The translations under genes and the position numbers were made by a program. A stretch of DNA of 64,000 nt from Clostridia bacterium (GTDB taxonomy: Bacteria; Bacillota; Clostridia; Christensenellales; CAG-138), in the NCBI GenBank assembly GCA_017416425.1, contig JAFQCL010000015.1, positions 1 through 64,000 on the forward strand, given 5' to 3'. Shown piece by piece: positions 33,676-43,799 of the stretch. The notes beneath the pieces are model-generated. The model was not told where the DNA came from. It made no database searches and saw only the letters and a program-made list of their open reading frames with translations. The number at the start of each line of letters is the position of its first letter. Positions within the stretch are counted from its first letter, which is position 1.

Positions 33676-34215
33676 TTACACCTCCTCCTCATTGTCGGTA
33701 AGCAAGTCCATGAGTCCCGCAAACGGATAATATGTATCGCCATCCGTTTTAGGCGCTTCCTCTTGCGGGGCGCATGAACACTGCGTATTATTAAGGTTAC
33801 ACCCACATTGTGGGCATTTGCCCAGGCAGTTTTCCTGACATATACTGCTTATGGGCAGATTGAGCAGGATATTATCATGGAGCATGGCATCGATATCTAT
33901 CGTATCGCCTGAATAGGGATATAGCTCACCAAGCTCATCTTCACTGACTTCACGCTTAAACTGCTCATGAAATTCAAAGCTAAGCGGCTCATTAAATGTT
34001 TCAGAACAGCGCGCGCACTCGGATATAAGCTCTGCGGCAAATTTTCCATGCACCGAAAGTAAATTTCCATCATAGACATATGAAACATCTACCAATGAAG
34101 GGCTTGCGAACCTGATGATCCGTCCGCCGTACTCAAAGTCGGGCAGCTTCTGGGATATAGTGGAGTGTCCAACGTTTCCCGGGACTTTTAGCTGTAATGA
34201 AACATTAAGCCTCAT
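33676..34215 (-). CDS. DUF177/YceD-family protein
   Basis: A 179-aa protein of the YceD family, almost always next to rpmF; plant and bacterial relatives take part in 23S rRNA/large-subunit maturation. Four Cys (CARC, then CQENCLGKCPQCG) suggest a metal site. ATG 34215 follows GAGG; a longer frame to 34266 has no SD. Confidence 0.9.
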   Translation of the reverse strand: MRLNVSLQLKVPGNVGHSTISQKLPDFEYGGRIIRFASPSLVDVSYVYDGNLLSVHGKFAAELISECARCSETFNEPLSFEFHEQFKREVSEDELGELYPYSGDTIDIDAMLHDNILLNLPISSICQENCLGKCPQCGCNLNNTQCSCAPQEEAPKTDGDTYYPFAGLMDLLTDNEEEV

Positions 34216-34362
34216 AATAATACCTCGCAACTTACTAATTTTATCTGTATGTAAAGATTTTGTCAACAGCTTTACATCATATAATTTGATATAGGAGGCC
34301 TTTTAAATAAAATCAATGATAAAAGACCTCAATACTTTATATTATGACGCTGTTTTTGCAAA

Positions 34363-35562
34363 TTATTTTACAAGGCGCGCGGTATCATGAGCTATCATCA
34401 TCTCCTCATCGGTTGGGATGACGAATACCTTTACTTTGCTGTCGGGCTTACTTATTACGACCTCTTCACCGCGCGGGCAGCTCATATTGTAGTCAAAATC
34501 AACGTCAACGCCAAGATAATCAAGACCCTTTAGTATGGTTTCACGCATTGTTCGGTCGTTTTCGCCAATGCCTGCCGTGAATACTATCGCATCGACACCA
34601 TTCATGGCAGCGGCATAGGAACCGATATATTTCTTAACATTGTAAGCAAATGTGCTGAGTGCCGCAGCTGCACGCTTATTACCGGCCTTGGCTGCATCAC
34701 CAAGGTCACGGAAGTCGCTCGAAACTCCGGAGATACCAAGCACGCCGCTCTTTTTGTTCATATAGGCGTTTACACCGGCGGTGTCAAGCCCAAGTTTATC
34801 CATAAGGTATGTTACGATAGCGGGATCCATATCGCCGCAGCGAGTTCCCATGGGTACGCCTTCAAGGGGAGTAAAGCCCATGGATGTGTCTATGGACTGT
34901 CCGCCCTTAACAGCCGTTATGCTGGAGCCGTTTCCAAGATGGCAGGTGATTATACGTGTATCGGCAGCATCCATGTTAAGCATTTCGATAGCGCGGCCGG
35001 TTACATACTTATGGGAGGTACCGTGGAAGCCATATCTTCTTATCATAAGCTCGGTATAAGCTTCATAGGGAAGACCATAAAGGTATGCTTCTTCAGGCAT
35101 AGTCTGATGGAAAGCGGTATCGAATACAGCTACCATGGGTACATTTGGCATGATCGCCTTGCAAGCGTGGATGCCCATGAGGTTTGCGGGATTGTGTAGG
35201 GGCGCAAGCTCGGTGAGCTCCTCAACAACGCGAAGCATTTCATCGGTAATGACAACGGACTGGCTGAACTTTTCACCGCCGTGAACGATGCGATGGCCTA
35301 CTGCATCTATCTCATCCATGGAGGAGATGGCGCCGGTATCCTTATCCACGAGCGCCGCAAGCACCATGCGGATAGCATAGGTATGATCCTTCATGTATTC
35401 CTTATATTCGACGGAACCCTTATCGGGGGTTTTGTGGGTGAGCATGGAGCCATCGATGCCAATGCGCTCACAGAGACCCTTTGCAAGAACATTCTTTGTA
35501 TCTATATCTATCAGCTGATATTTGAGCGACGAGCTGCCGCAGTTAACTACCAAAACTTTCAT
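34363..35562 (-). CDS. ackA: Acetate kinase
   Basis: A 399-aa enzyme that turns acetyl phosphate and ADP into acetate and [18 protein letters not shown] at the N-terminus, GFHGTSH and the HLGNGSS motif are diagnostic. ATG 35562 follows GAGG. It is 10 bases after pta on the same strand, forming the classic acetate operon. Confidence 0.98.
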   Translation of the reverse strand: MKVLVVNCGSSSLKYQLIDIDTKNVLAKGLCERIGIDGSMLTHKTPDKGSVEYKEYMKDHTYAIRMVLAALVDKDTGAISSMDEIDAVGHRIVHGGEKFSQSVVITDEMLRVVEELTELAPLHNPANLMGIHACKAIMPNVPMVAVFDTAFHQTMPEEAYLYGLPYEAYTELMIRRYGFHGTSHKYVTGRAIEMLNMDAADTRIITCHLGNGSSITAVKGGQSIDTSMGFTPLEGVPMGTRCGDMDPAIVTYLMDKLGLDTAGVNAYMNKKSGVLGISGVSSDFRDLGDAAKAGNKRAAAALSTFAYNVKKYIGSYAAAMNGVDAIVFTAGIGENDRTMRETILKGLDYLGVDVDFDYNMSCPRGEEVVISKPDSKVKVFVIPTDEEMMIAHDTARLVK

Positions 35563-35572
35563 TGATAATACC

Positions 35573-36571
35573 TCACATATTCTGCGCCTGAACGGCGGTT
35601 ATCGCTACTACTGAAACTATATCCTCTACGCTGCAGCCACGGGAAAGGTCGTTGATGGGCTTTGCAAAACCCTGACATATCGGGCCTATCGCTTCGGCGC
35701 CGGCTAGCCTTTGAACGAGTTTATAACCTATATTGCCCGCCTGAAGATCGGGGAATACGAGCACGTTTGCTTTGCCTGCAACGGGGCTTCCGGGGGATTT
35801 GAGCTGTCCGACTTTTTCAACAAGAGCGGCATCGGCCTGAAGCTCTCCATCGACCATAAGCTCGGGTGCAAGCTGATGTACAAGCTCGGTTGCAGTGCGG
35901 ACTTTATCTACGTTTTCATGTTTTGCGCTGCCCTTGGTGGAGAATGAGAGCATAGCGACTCTTGGATCCATGCCGCAAAGCGCTTTTCCGGTTTCGGCGG
36001 AGGATATGGCTATAGCTGCAAGCTGCTCTGCGGTGGGATTGGGATTTACAGCGCAGTCGGCAAATATCATAATACCATCATCGCCAAAGGATTTATTGGG
36101 CAGCTCCATTATAAAGCAGCTTGATACAACGGATATACCCTTTGCCATTTTGATTATCTGAAGTCCCGGACGAAGTGTGTTGCCTGTTGTGTTGATAGCG
36201 CCGGCTACCATACCATCGGCTTTGCCGTTTTTGATCATCATGGCGGCATAGAAAAGGGTATCGTGCATCATCGCTTCTGCTTTTTCAAGCGTCACGCCCT
36301 TTTCCTTTCGCATTTCATAGAACATGGACACATATTCCTGAAAATCGGACTGAAGGATCGGATCGATGATATCGATGCCGCATAGGCATACGTTGAACTT
36401 TTCGGCTACGGCTTTGATCTCTGCTTCATTTCCAAGAAGGGCAACCTTAGCTATTCCCTGCTTGGTTATAATTTCAGCAGCCTGAACGGTACGCTCTTCG
36501 CTGCCTTCTGGCAGGAGGATGTACTTTTTATCTGCCTTTGCTTTCTCCTTGATAGTATTGATAATTGACAT
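35573..36571 (-). CDS. pta: Phosphate acetyltransferase
   Basis: A 332-aa enzyme of the short Pta type, making acetyl phosphate from acetyl-CoA. [15 protein letters not shown] at the start, then [16 protein letters not shown] and [15 protein letters not shown] has GGAGG six bases upstream. First gene of the pta-ackA operon. Confidence 0.97.
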   Translation of the reverse strand: MSIINTIKEKAKADKKYILLPEGSEERTVQAAEIITKQGIAKVALLGNEAEIKAVAEKFNVCLCGIDIIDPILQSDFQEYVSMFYEMRKEKGVTLEKAEAMMHDTLFYAAMMIKNGKADGMVAGAINTTGNTLRPGLQIIKMAKGISVVSSCFIMELPNKSFGDDGIMIFADCAVNPNPTAEQLAAIAISSAETGKALCGMDPRVAMLSFSTKGSAKHENVDKVRTATELVHQLAPELMVDGELQADAALVEKVGQLKSPGSPVAGKANVLVFPDLQAGNIGYKLVQRLAGAEAIGPICQGFAKPINDLSRGCSVEDIVSVVAITAVQAQNM

Positions 36572-36741
36572 AACTAACCTCCGTTAGGTTTATTTTCATA
36601 CGGATGATACCATACCAAATCACATTATAACACAGAAGTACGGAAAAAATGCCCATATTTCAATAATATATCGTGCTTATAGCGGCTTTTGACAAATAAA
36701 ATAGCTATGCCTGAAAAGCTTAGGCATGGTATAATCAATAT

Positions 36742-37914
36742 ATGAGAACTATCGGTATAATTGCGGAATACAATCCGTTTCATAATGGACATGCGTATCA
36801 TGTAAAGGAGGCTATGCGTCAGACGGGAAGCCGTTTTTGTATTGCGGCGATGAGCGGAAGCTTTGTGCAAAGGGGCGAGCCGGCTTTTTTTGATAAGTTT
36901 CTTCGCGCGCGGCTTGCGCTTGAAAGCGGTATTAGTCTTGTTTTGGAGCTGCCTACAGTATTTGTACTTTCCAGCGCGGAGCAGTTTGCCTGCGGCGGTG
37001 TTAAGCTGCTTTCAGGTTTTATCGATACGCTTGCATTTGGTACGGAAGCAGCAGATATGGCAGAGCTTACAGCGGCGGGATGCTGTGATGGGAATATTAA
37101 AGAAGCGCTGCATGAGGGGCTTTCCTGCGGTAAATCATATCCTAGGGCGATGGGTGATGCGCTTTTAAAAATGGGAATGGATAAAAGCATGCTTTCACGT
37201 CCCAATAACATACTGGCAGTTGAGTATATAAAGGCGGTGAAGCGATTTTCACCGAGCATGGATGTGCTTGCGATAGACCGCATAGGTTCAGGACACGATA
37301 GCGTAAGTCCGGTCGATGATATAGCCTCCGCCTCCTTTATAAGACAGCTTATTTTAAGGGAGGGTGCGTCTGCCGCCTCACCTTATCTGCCCTACGATAT
37401 GAACGGATTGAATGTAAAGCCGTGGAATTCTCAAAGCTTGCTTTTGCTTTTAAAATATAGACTTCTTATGCAGGATGGCAAACCGCTGTTTGATATGGGG
37501 GAGGTAAGCGAGGGCTTTGAGAATGTGCTAATGCGGGAGATACGAAGCGCAGAGAGTTACGAGGACTTTCTTACATCAATCAAAACAAAGCGTTTTACCT
37601 TGGCAAGGCTTCGCAGAATGTGCATGTGTGTCTTATTGGGCATAGATAAGGAGCTTCAATCATCAGCTTATGCTTTTGATAAGCCTCCCTATCTGCGTGT
37701 GCTTGGAGTGAGAAGGGATACTTTGGAATTGCTTTTAAGGCTTAAAAATAGCGGTATACCCATTATCACCTCTCGGGCTGATGTAAAAAAAATTACGGAT
37801 GAAACCGCAAAAAAACTCTGGGCACTGGATGAATATGCCTATATGCTGAGAAATATGCTATGCGGCGGGGCATGCGGCGGGGATGAATTCGCGCGAAAGT
37901 TTTTGATCGTATGA
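36742..37914 (+). CDS. tmcAL: tRNA(Met) cytidine acetate ligase
   Basis: A 390-aa TmcAL (YlbM) protein. It uses acetate and ATP to acetylate C34 of elongator tRNA-Met. The nucleotidyltransferase start IAEYNPFHNGH and SGSFVQRGEPA are diagnostic. It stands divergent to pta-ackA, whose product is its substrate. A hairpin ATGCCT/AGGCAT (36707-36727) lies just before the gene. Confidence 0.93.
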   Translation: MRTIGIIAEYNPFHNGHAYHVKEAMRQTGSRFCIAAMSGSFVQRGEPAFFDKFLRARLALESGISLVLELPTVFVLSSAEQFACGGVKLLSGFIDTLAFGTEAADMAELTAAGCCDGNIKEALHEGLSCGKSYPRAMGDALLKMGMDKSMLSRPNNILAVEYIKAVKRFSPSMDVLAIDRIGSGHDSVSPVDDIASASFIRQLILREGASAASPYLPYDMNGLNVKPWNSQSLLLLLKYRLLMQDGKPLFDMGEVSEGFENVLMREIRSAESYEDFLTSIKTKRFTLARLRRMCMCVLLGIDKELQSSAYAFDKPPYLRVLGVRRDTLELLLRLKNSGIPIITSRADVKKITDETAKKLWALDEYAYMLRNMLCGGACGGDEFARKFLIV

Positions 37915-37967
37915 TCGATATTAAAAAAGCGCACAAATGGAGGATCGTGCGCTAAAGTATAAGATTT

Positions 37968-39872
37968 TTATTTACGCCGGGAATTTTGTGAGCCTTTCTT
38001 TTGTTTTGCTCTTTTTTGAGGCTCAAAATCACCTTTATTTCGCCTGTGATCGGCATTCTTATTGCCTGTGACAGGCGGAGGCACAAGACAATTTTTATCA
38101 AAGCCTATGAGGTCATCTCTGCCGGCTTTTTTTAGAGCGTTTCTGATGATTGGATAGTTCCTCTTATCATAAAACTGAAGGAGAGCCCGCTGCATTGCCT
38201 TTTCATCCATGCTTTTTGGTACATAGACGGGCTTCATGCTGCGGGGGTCAAGACCTGTATAATACATCGTTGTGGAAAGCGTACCGGGTGTGGGATAAAA
38301 ATCCTGAACCTGTTCCACGTGCTGCTTTGTACGCTTAAGATATAGAGCAAGCTCGATCGCGGCATGTATATCGCTTCCCGGATGTGAGGACATAAGGTAG
38401 GGGATAACATATTGCTTCATGTTAAGCTTAGCGTTCATATCCGAGTACCTTTTTAGGAACCTGTCATACAGTGAGGAAGCAGGCTTATTCATAAGCTCAA
38501 GTACACGATCCGATATATGCTCGGGCGCCACCTTAAGCTGGCCGCTGACATGGTGCAGTATCAGTTCACGAAGGAATGTGTCGTTTTTATCGTACATCAC
38601 ATAGTCATAGCGTATTCCCGAGCGTATGAATACCTTTTTTACACCGGGCACCTGCCGAAGCTTTTTTAAGAGTGAAACGTAGTCGCTGTGATCTACCTTA
38701 AGATTTTTGCACGCAAAGTAGCCAAGACATTGCTTTTCGGCGCAAAGCCCCGACTTTTTTTGTTTATCGCACGCAGGCTGCCTGAAATTGGCAGTGGGCC
38801 CACCAATATCGTGGATGTAGCCTTTAAAATCGGGCAGCTTTGTAAGAAGTACGGCTTCATTTAAAAGCGATCCATGGCTTCTTGAGGATATAAAACGACC
38901 CTGATGCATGGTGAGAGCGCAAAAGGAGCAGCCTCCAAAGCAGCCACGACAGGATGTAAGCGAAAATTTGACCTCGGATAAGGCCGGTATAGGTTCCTTA
39001 TATGAAGGATGGGGAAGGCGGGTATAGGGAAGCTCGTATACTCTGTCAAGCTCCGCCTCAGTTAGAGGCTTTGCCGGGGGATTTTGTATCAAGTACATCT
39101 TTCCCTGATTTTGCACAAGTACTTTACCGCGTATTGCGTCCTGCTCACGTTGCTGCATCATAAAAGCCTTTGCATATGCATGCTTATCGGAGGATACCTC
39201 ATTATGCGAAGGAATGAGCACATAGTCCTTCATGCCCGATATATCGCTTTTTGCAACACATGTTCCGGGTATGGAATCTATGTCGCTTATATCCATTCCC
39301 GAATTTAGCGCACTTGCGATCTCAAGCATGGAGCGTTCGCCCATTCCAAATGAGAGTATGTTCGCGCCCGAATCTATGAGTATGCTGTGCCTTACCGCGT
39401 CATCCCAATAGTCATAGTGTGAAAAACGCCTGAGACTTGCTTCAATACCGCCAATGATAATGGGAACCTTTGGGAATGCCTCTCTTATACGATTGCAGTA
39501 CACTATTGTAGCTCTGTCGGGGCGCATGCCGGCCTTTCCCCCGGGTGAATATAAATCCTCGCTGCGTCTTTTTTTTGCAGCTGTATAGTGATTTACCATG
39601 GAATCGATGTTTCCCGCGCCCACCAAAAACGCAAGCCTCGGACGAGAAAATTTTTTGAAGTCTTCTGTGTCTTTCCAGTTCGGCTGCGATATGATAGCGA
39701 TGCTGTAGCCTGCGTCTTCAAGGGTACGGCAAATTATAGCGCAGGCGAAGGATGGGTGATCTACATATGCATCGCCTGAAACGTACACAAAATCAGGCTG
39801 AGAGATACCTTTTTTCTTCAGCTCAGCAGGCGTAAGAGGTATAAAGTTATGGCTTAAATTCAGATCCTTCAT
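37968..39872 (-). CDS. YgiQ-family radical SAM protein
   Basis: A 634-aa protein. The N-terminal part carries [10 protein letters not shown] and the radical SAM cluster motif is CFGGCSFC (CxxxCxxC) at about residues 314-321. A basic C-terminal tail ([15 protein letters not shown]) follows. The family is widespread in anaerobes; its reaction is not established. Convergent with tmcAL. Confidence 0.92.
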   Translation of the reverse strand: MKDLNLSHNFIPLTPAELKKKGISQPDFVYVSGDAYVDHPSFACAIICRTLEDAGYSIAIISQPNWKDTEDFKKFSRPRLAFLVGAGNIDSMVNHYTAAKKRRSEDLYSPGGKAGMRPDRATIVYCNRIREAFPKVPIIIGGIEASLRRFSHYDYWDDAVRHSILIDSGANILSFGMGERSMLEIASALNSGMDISDIDSIPGTCVAKSDISGMKDYVLIPSHNEVSSDKHAYAKAFMMQQREQDAIRGKVLVQNQGKMYLIQNPPAKPLTEAELDRVYELPYTRLPHPSYKEPIPALSEVKFSLTSCRGCFGGCSFCALTMHQGRFISSRSHGSLLNEAVLLTKLPDFKGYIHDIGGPTANFRQPACDKQKKSGLCAEKQCLGYFACKNLKVDHSDYVSLLKKLRQVPGVKKVFIRSGIRYDYVMYDKNDTFLRELILHHVSGQLKVAPEHISDRVLELMNKPASSLYDRFLKRYSDMNAKLNMKQYVIPYLMSSHPGSDIHAAIELALYLKRTKQHVEQVQDFYPTPGTLSTTMYYTGLDPRSMKPVYVPKSMDEKAMQRALLQFYDKRNYPIIRNALKKAGRDDLIGFDKNCLVPPPVTGNKNADHRRNKGDFEPQKRAKQKKGSQNSRRK

Positions 39873-40015
39873 AAATTACACTTTACATCACTTTACGTTT
39901 TTTTTCAATCGCATCTTAATTAATATAACCTGCTATTGCTATATATTTCGCTGCATTTATTGTCAAAAGCGTGTTGATACCTTATAATCATTTATTAGAT
40001 GCAAACGAGGTAAGT

Positions 40016-40145
40016 TTGATAATAAATTTTAAAACCGTGTTTTATGCTTTTGGCGCCTACCGGCTGCGATTTTGCATCTGCACAAAATCAGTCCTAATTC
40101 CATAAGAAAGGAAACTTTTGCCATGCGAAAGTTATGGTTATTACT
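40016..40145 (+). repeat. Leader repeat, copy B
   Basis: A copy with AAAACCGTGTTTTATG near the 5' end and CATAAGAAAGGAAACTTTTG (40101-40120) followed by GCGAAAGTTATGGTTAT. A reading frame of eight codons (MRKLWLLL) at 40123-40149 ends in a TGA that overlaps the panT-like ATG at 40146 as ATGA. Confidence 0.75.
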
Positions 40146-40790
40146 ATGAAGTCAAACTCGATTAAAAAGCTGGTGATATATGCTATGTTTACTGCGATCG
40201 TACTGCTTTTAGGGCTAACATCGCTTGGGTATATATATCTTCCTATGGCTGCTATCGTTACCGTGCATATCCCTGTAATACTCGGTGGATTTATACTGGG
40301 CATAAAGGGTGGCGCATACCTTGGTTTTATATTCGGCCTTACGAGTCTTATACAATGCTTTATGGCTCCGGATGCCATTGCGGCTATAGTGCTTGGAACG
40401 GATAGCGGCTTTGGAGTGTACAATGTGCTGCTTATAATCTGCGTGCTGTTTTTGCCAAGGGTGCTCACCGGCCTATTCTCATCTATGGTCTATCGTGGTT
40501 TATCAAAGCTGGACAAGTCAAGGCTTTTTGCAATGCCGGTGGCTGCGGTAACGGGTGCACTCACAAATACGGTATTTTTGCTTGGCGCACTTGCTCTTTT
40601 GGCATTCGACCAGGCATGTGTAGCGTTTGGGGCAGAGAATGCGGAGGGGCTGTTTGCGGTAATCATAGGCCTTGTAACTTCGAATGGACTCATAGAAGCG
40701 GGCGTTGCTGCCGTTATCTGCACCGCTGTTGGAAAAGCATTGTTTGAGTATACAAAAAGGCATCCTTTGGGAATAGAGGGAGGCATGTGA
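40146..40790 (+). CDS. ECF transporter S component, putative pantothenate transporter
   Basis: A 214-aa, six-helix membrane protein with the S-component pattern YIYLPMAAIVTVHIPVILGG. It stands directly before coaX, and both are preceded by the same leader repeat, which supports pantothenate (PanT) as substrate; another vitamin is possible. It needs a shared EcfA/EcfT module, which is not in this operon. An in-frame ATG at 40134 could add four residues. Confidence 0.75.
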   Translation: MKSNSIKKLVIYAMFTAIVLLLGLTSLGYIYLPMAAIVTVHIPVILGGFILGIKGGAYLGFIFGLTSLIQCFMAPDAIAAIVLGTDSGFGVYNVLLIICVLFLPRVLTGLFSSMVYRGLSKLDKSRLFAMPVAAVTGALTNTVFLLGALALLAFDQACVAFGAENAEGLFAVIIGLVTSNGLIEAGVAAVICTAVGKALFEYTKRHPLGIEGGM

Positions 40791-40793
40791 TTA

Positions 40794-40931
40794 GTTTGAA
40801 ACTAACTTTTCAAACCGTGTTTTACGACTTTCGCACAAAATCGGTCTCAACTCCACAAGAAAGGATACTTTTGCACAGCGAAGCCGTCTTTTGAGGCTTT
40901 CGCTATATGAAAGTTATGGTTATAAGTATAG
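40794..40931 (+). repeat. Leader repeat, copy C
   Basis: A full-length copy with TTTTCAAACCGTGTTTTACG, CCACAAGAAAGGATACTTTT and an extra hairpin AGCGAAGCC/GGCTTTCGCT (40878-40904), then ATGAAAGTTATGGTTATA. It fills the whole gap between panT-like gene and coaX and ends at ATG 40932. Confidence 0.75.
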
Positions 40932-41699
40932 ATGCTGCTTGCTCTTGATGTAGGAAATACAAATATTAAGGTAGGTATATATAGGGAAGGTCTGCTTTGC
41001 CATTCCTGGAGACTTGCTACAGACGTACACAGGACTTCCGATGAATATGGCGTACAAATGGAGGCTTTTTTCGGTCATCTTGGACTTTCCATGAGCTCTA
41101 TAGACGGTATAATAATGTCATCCGTTGTGCCTTCCATCAATTATACGATCGAGCATATGTGCAGGCTCTATTTCAGCGGTCTAAAGCCAATGATAGTGGG
41201 AGCGGGGCTTACTACCGGGCTGATAAACCGATACGATAACCCTGAGGCTTTGGGCTCGGACAGACTGTGCAACGCTGCTTTTGCCTATTATAAGTATGGA
41301 GGGCCATGTGTTGCCATCGATTTCGGAACAGCTACAAATTTTAGCGTCGTATCTGAAAAAGGCGAATTTTTAGGCGGTGTGATATGCCCGGGCATGCGCG
41401 TATCCACGGATGCGCTTATTGAAAACGCCGCAATGCTTCCAAAGATAGATTTTATAAAGCCGGATCGCATTATATGCAGCAATCCTGAGGATGCTATCCG
41501 AGCAGGCATAATAAACGGCTATGTGGGTCAGGTAGAGCATATAATAGGGCTCATATTTGAAGAGCTTGGGATGAAGGCGACTGTTATTGCAACCGGCGGT
41601 ATGTCTACGCTTATCGCGCAGCAATCAAGCGCCATAAATATACTGGATCCTTTGCTCACCCTTGATGGGCTTGCGTATATATACAGGTTAAACGCATAA
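40932..41699 (+). CDS. coaX: Type III pantothenate kinase
   Basis: A 255-aa ASKHA kinase that starts CoA synthesis by phosphorylating pantothenate. LLALDVGNTNIKVG at the N-terminus, LGSDRLCNA and the DFGTATN motif are diagnostic. No ordinary SD precedes the ATG; the upstream AAGAAAGGA in the leader repeat is separated from it by hairpins. Confidence 0.97.
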   Translation: MLLALDVGNTNIKVGIYREGLLCHSWRLATDVHRTSDEYGVQMEAFFGHLGLSMSSIDGIIMSSVVPSINYTIEHMCRLYFSGLKPMIVGAGLTTGLINRYDNPEALGSDRLCNAAFAYYKYGGPCVAIDFGTATNFSVVSEKGEFLGGVICPGMRVSTDALIENAAMLPKIDFIKPDRIICSNPEDAIRAGIINGYVGQVEHIIGLIFEELGMKATVIATGGMSTLIAQQSSAINILDPLLTLDGLAYIYRLNA

Positions 41700-41750
41700 A
41701 AAGCTTGCTGATCACTCTTGCGTTATATAAAAAAACCGGGACATAGAACA

Positions 41751-42538
41751 GTGTTCGTAAAACAGTATAAAGTGCGCCTGGAGAAGGATGAACTTCTCTA
41801 GGCGTTTTTCTGCGGAAGTGATAGAATTCTTTGCATCTTTCTGATATACAGGATCCAGCGAAAGAACGAGATATATTTGAAGTTAGCGAGGTAACAACAT
41901 GGATGGTAAAACAACTATAAAATATTTGCAGAATTTCATAAAAGAAAAGGACTATCACCCCGAACTGGTAAAGGATTATTTTTGAAGGTATCAGAAGAAG
42001 TGGGCTAACTTTCTTCTGAAATGAGAAAGGGGTTGAAAGACCAAAACAGTAATGAAATTAGAGGCACAATAGGCGAAAAAATATGGGATGTTATTTATTA
42101 CGCTTTAGCTATTGCAAACATATATGATGTTGATATGGAACAAGTGATTAAGGTCAAATCAGAGATGAATGAAAGTAGATATCTTTCAAAGGTCAAGTTT
42201 GAAGCAGGCAGATAGAACCAAATTTATCGGGCTGTCGCAAAACCCTTTCTGAACTAAAGGGCGAACTTCTACACTCTCCTATCGGAAGTATCGTGCGTTC
42301 TGCGAAGCTTCGTTTTCCGTTAGCAGAAGAAAAGTGCTTGACCGAGAATGTTGCATCACGAGCTTCCGTCAAGGTGGCTACACCCCTTGCGCCGCTAAAG
42401 CGGCTATCCCCTGTGGACTTGCTGTTCGCAAACAGTCTTAACAAACCGTTCACTTCTAGCAAGTTTGAAGAAAAGGCATAAAATAATCCTCCATATGATC
42501 TTAACCATACGGAGGATTAACTGTTTTACGGACAACAC
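41751..42538. mobile_element. Decayed insertion bounded by inverted repeats
   Basis: Left end GTGTTCGTAAAACAGT (41751-41766); right end ACTGTTTTACGGACAACAC (42520-42538), whose complement differs only by three extra bases. Inside are a broken MazG-like gene, about 270 bases without a credible gene, and a hairpin AATCCTCCATATG/CATACGGAGGATT (42485-42518). No transposase is present, so it would be a MITE-like or deleted insertion. Confidence 0.5.
41899..42215 (+). pseudogene. Broken MazG-like nucleotide pyrophosphohydrolase
   Basis: ATG 41899 with GAGG upstream reads MDGKTTIKYLQNFIKEKDYH, then a one-base loss in a T run near 41981 breaks the frame. A stop (TAA) replaces the expected Glu of the EEVGEL motif near 42006; the frame then continues to 42215 (IGEKIWDVIYYALAIAN). 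Two separate lesions show it is not working. Intact relatives hydrolyse NTPs using EExxE metal ligands. Confidence 0.75.
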
Positions 42539-42564
42539 CCTATCTCTGGGTCTATTATTTATTA

Positions 42565-43650
42565 TTAGTTGATAGAGAATTCGGTCGCCATTTCCTGCTT
42601 ACGCATTACGCGCAGCGCACCTTCGGCTAAAGCCTCCATCTCAAATTCACCTGCCATTATCTCAACGGGAGCTATGAATTCCACCCGCTTTTTGATCCAT
42701 CCTGTCAGCATGTTAGAGTGGGAAAGACCGCCGGTAAGTATGATACGGTCAACCTTTCCGCAAACTGCTGTTGCAAGGTCTCCTATACCCTTTGCAACGC
42801 CATACGCAAGCGCTTCGTATACGAGCTTGGCGTGTTCGTTGCCGCTCTCTATCATTTTTTCAACTTCAACGGCATTGCTTGTACCGAGATGAGCTCTAAG
42901 ACCAGCATTGCCGCGCACTTTTTTGGTTATTTCGGATAATGTGTATTTACCGCTATAGCAAAGCTTGATAAGATTCATGGCCTGAAGCTTGCCACAGCGC
43001 TCCGGCGCAAATCCCGCGTCATCATCCGAGTACATGTCTATAGCTCTGCCGCCCTTAAACAGCCATACGCTGCATCCGCCGCCCAGATGCTGCACTATGA
43101 AGGTACACTCAGAAAGGGGCTTATGCATTATATCCCTTGCACAACGATGCGCCATTGCATGCGAGTTGAGCGCATGACCGCGGCTGACCTTTGGAAGCTC
43201 CGGAAGACCGGTTATACGGGCGATGGGGTCAAGCTCATCCACCGTTACGGGGTCATATATGTATGAAGGAATACCAAGCGCCTTTTCAAAACGATACGCA
43301 ACGGCACACCCTACGTTGGAGATATGGGTATCGATCTTGCTTCCCATCATGTACTGTATCATCGCGTCATTGACACGATACGCTCCGGAAGCGCATGGCG
43401 GGATCATGCCTCCCCTTGAAACCACGCATGTAAGGCTTGAAAGCTCAACGCCTTCATCAAAAAGTGTATTTATGATACAATCATAGCGGTAGTCAAGCTG
43501 CTCCATTACCCACGAAAATTGCTTCAGCTCATCTTCGCTATGTACGATTGATCTGGTAAATACGTTTTTTATTGCTTCACCTTCTTTTGCCTCATAAAGA
43601 GCGATCTTGGTTGAGGTGGAGCCGGGATTTATGACAAGAATTCTTTGCAT
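42565..43650 (-). CDS. buk: Butyrate kinase
   Basis: A 361-aa ASKHA kinase making butyrate and ATP from butyryl phosphate. ILVINPGSTSTKIA, SRGGMIPP and VQHLGGGCSV are diagnostic. ATG 43650 is used; the frame is open 34 codons further into leader repeat copy D but that part has no family match. With ptb upstream it forms the terminal butyrate pathway. Confidence 0.95.
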   Translation of the reverse strand: MQRILVINPGSTSTKIALYEAKEGEAIKNVFTRSIVHSEDELKQFSWVMEQLDYRYDCIINTLFDEGVELSSLTCVVSRGGMIPPCASGAYRVNDAMIQYMMGSKIDTHISNVGCAVAYRFEKALGIPSYIYDPVTVDELDPIARITGLPELPKVSRGHALNSHAMAHRCARDIMHKPLSECTFIVQHLGGGCSVWLFKGGRAIDMYSDDDAGFAPERCGKLQAMNLIKLCYSGKYTLSEITKKVRGNAGLRAHLGTSNAVEVEKMIESGNEHAKLVYEALAYGVAKGIGDLATAVCGKVDRIILTGGLSHSNMLTGWIKKRVEFIAPVEIMAGEFEMEALAEGALRVMRKQEMATEFSIN

Positions 43651-43795
43651 TTTATTATAATAACTTCCGCGCAGCGAAAGTTTCCTTTCTTGTGGAATTG
43701 GAACTGGTTTTGCACTTGCACAAAATAGCGGCCGATAGGGCATAAAAGTCACAAAACACGGTTTGAAAAATTATTTTCAAACTCATTTCTCAAAC
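43651..43795 (-). repeat. Leader repeat, copy D
   Basis: A full copy on the minus strand: TTTGAAAATAATTTTTCAAA palindrome, CCGTGTTTTGTGACTTTT, then CCACAAGAAAGGAAACTTTC and a degenerate CGCGGAAGTTATTATA before ATG 43650. It fills the ptb-buk gap. Confidence 0.75.
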
Positions 43796-43799
43796 AAAC

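Noticed and set aside
34292-34331. Terminator after ackA
   Set aside because: A hairpin GAGGTCTTTTA/TAAAAGGCCTC exists on the minus strand but no T run follows it, so its role is unclear.
41746-41757. Second LexA box (GAACAGTGTTCG)
   Set aside because: The half sites are separated by three bases, not four, and it coincides with the left inverted repeat of the decayed insertion.
42293-42481. 62-aa protein gene
   Set aside because: No SD and low-complexity composition within the decayed insertion; more likely a chance frame.
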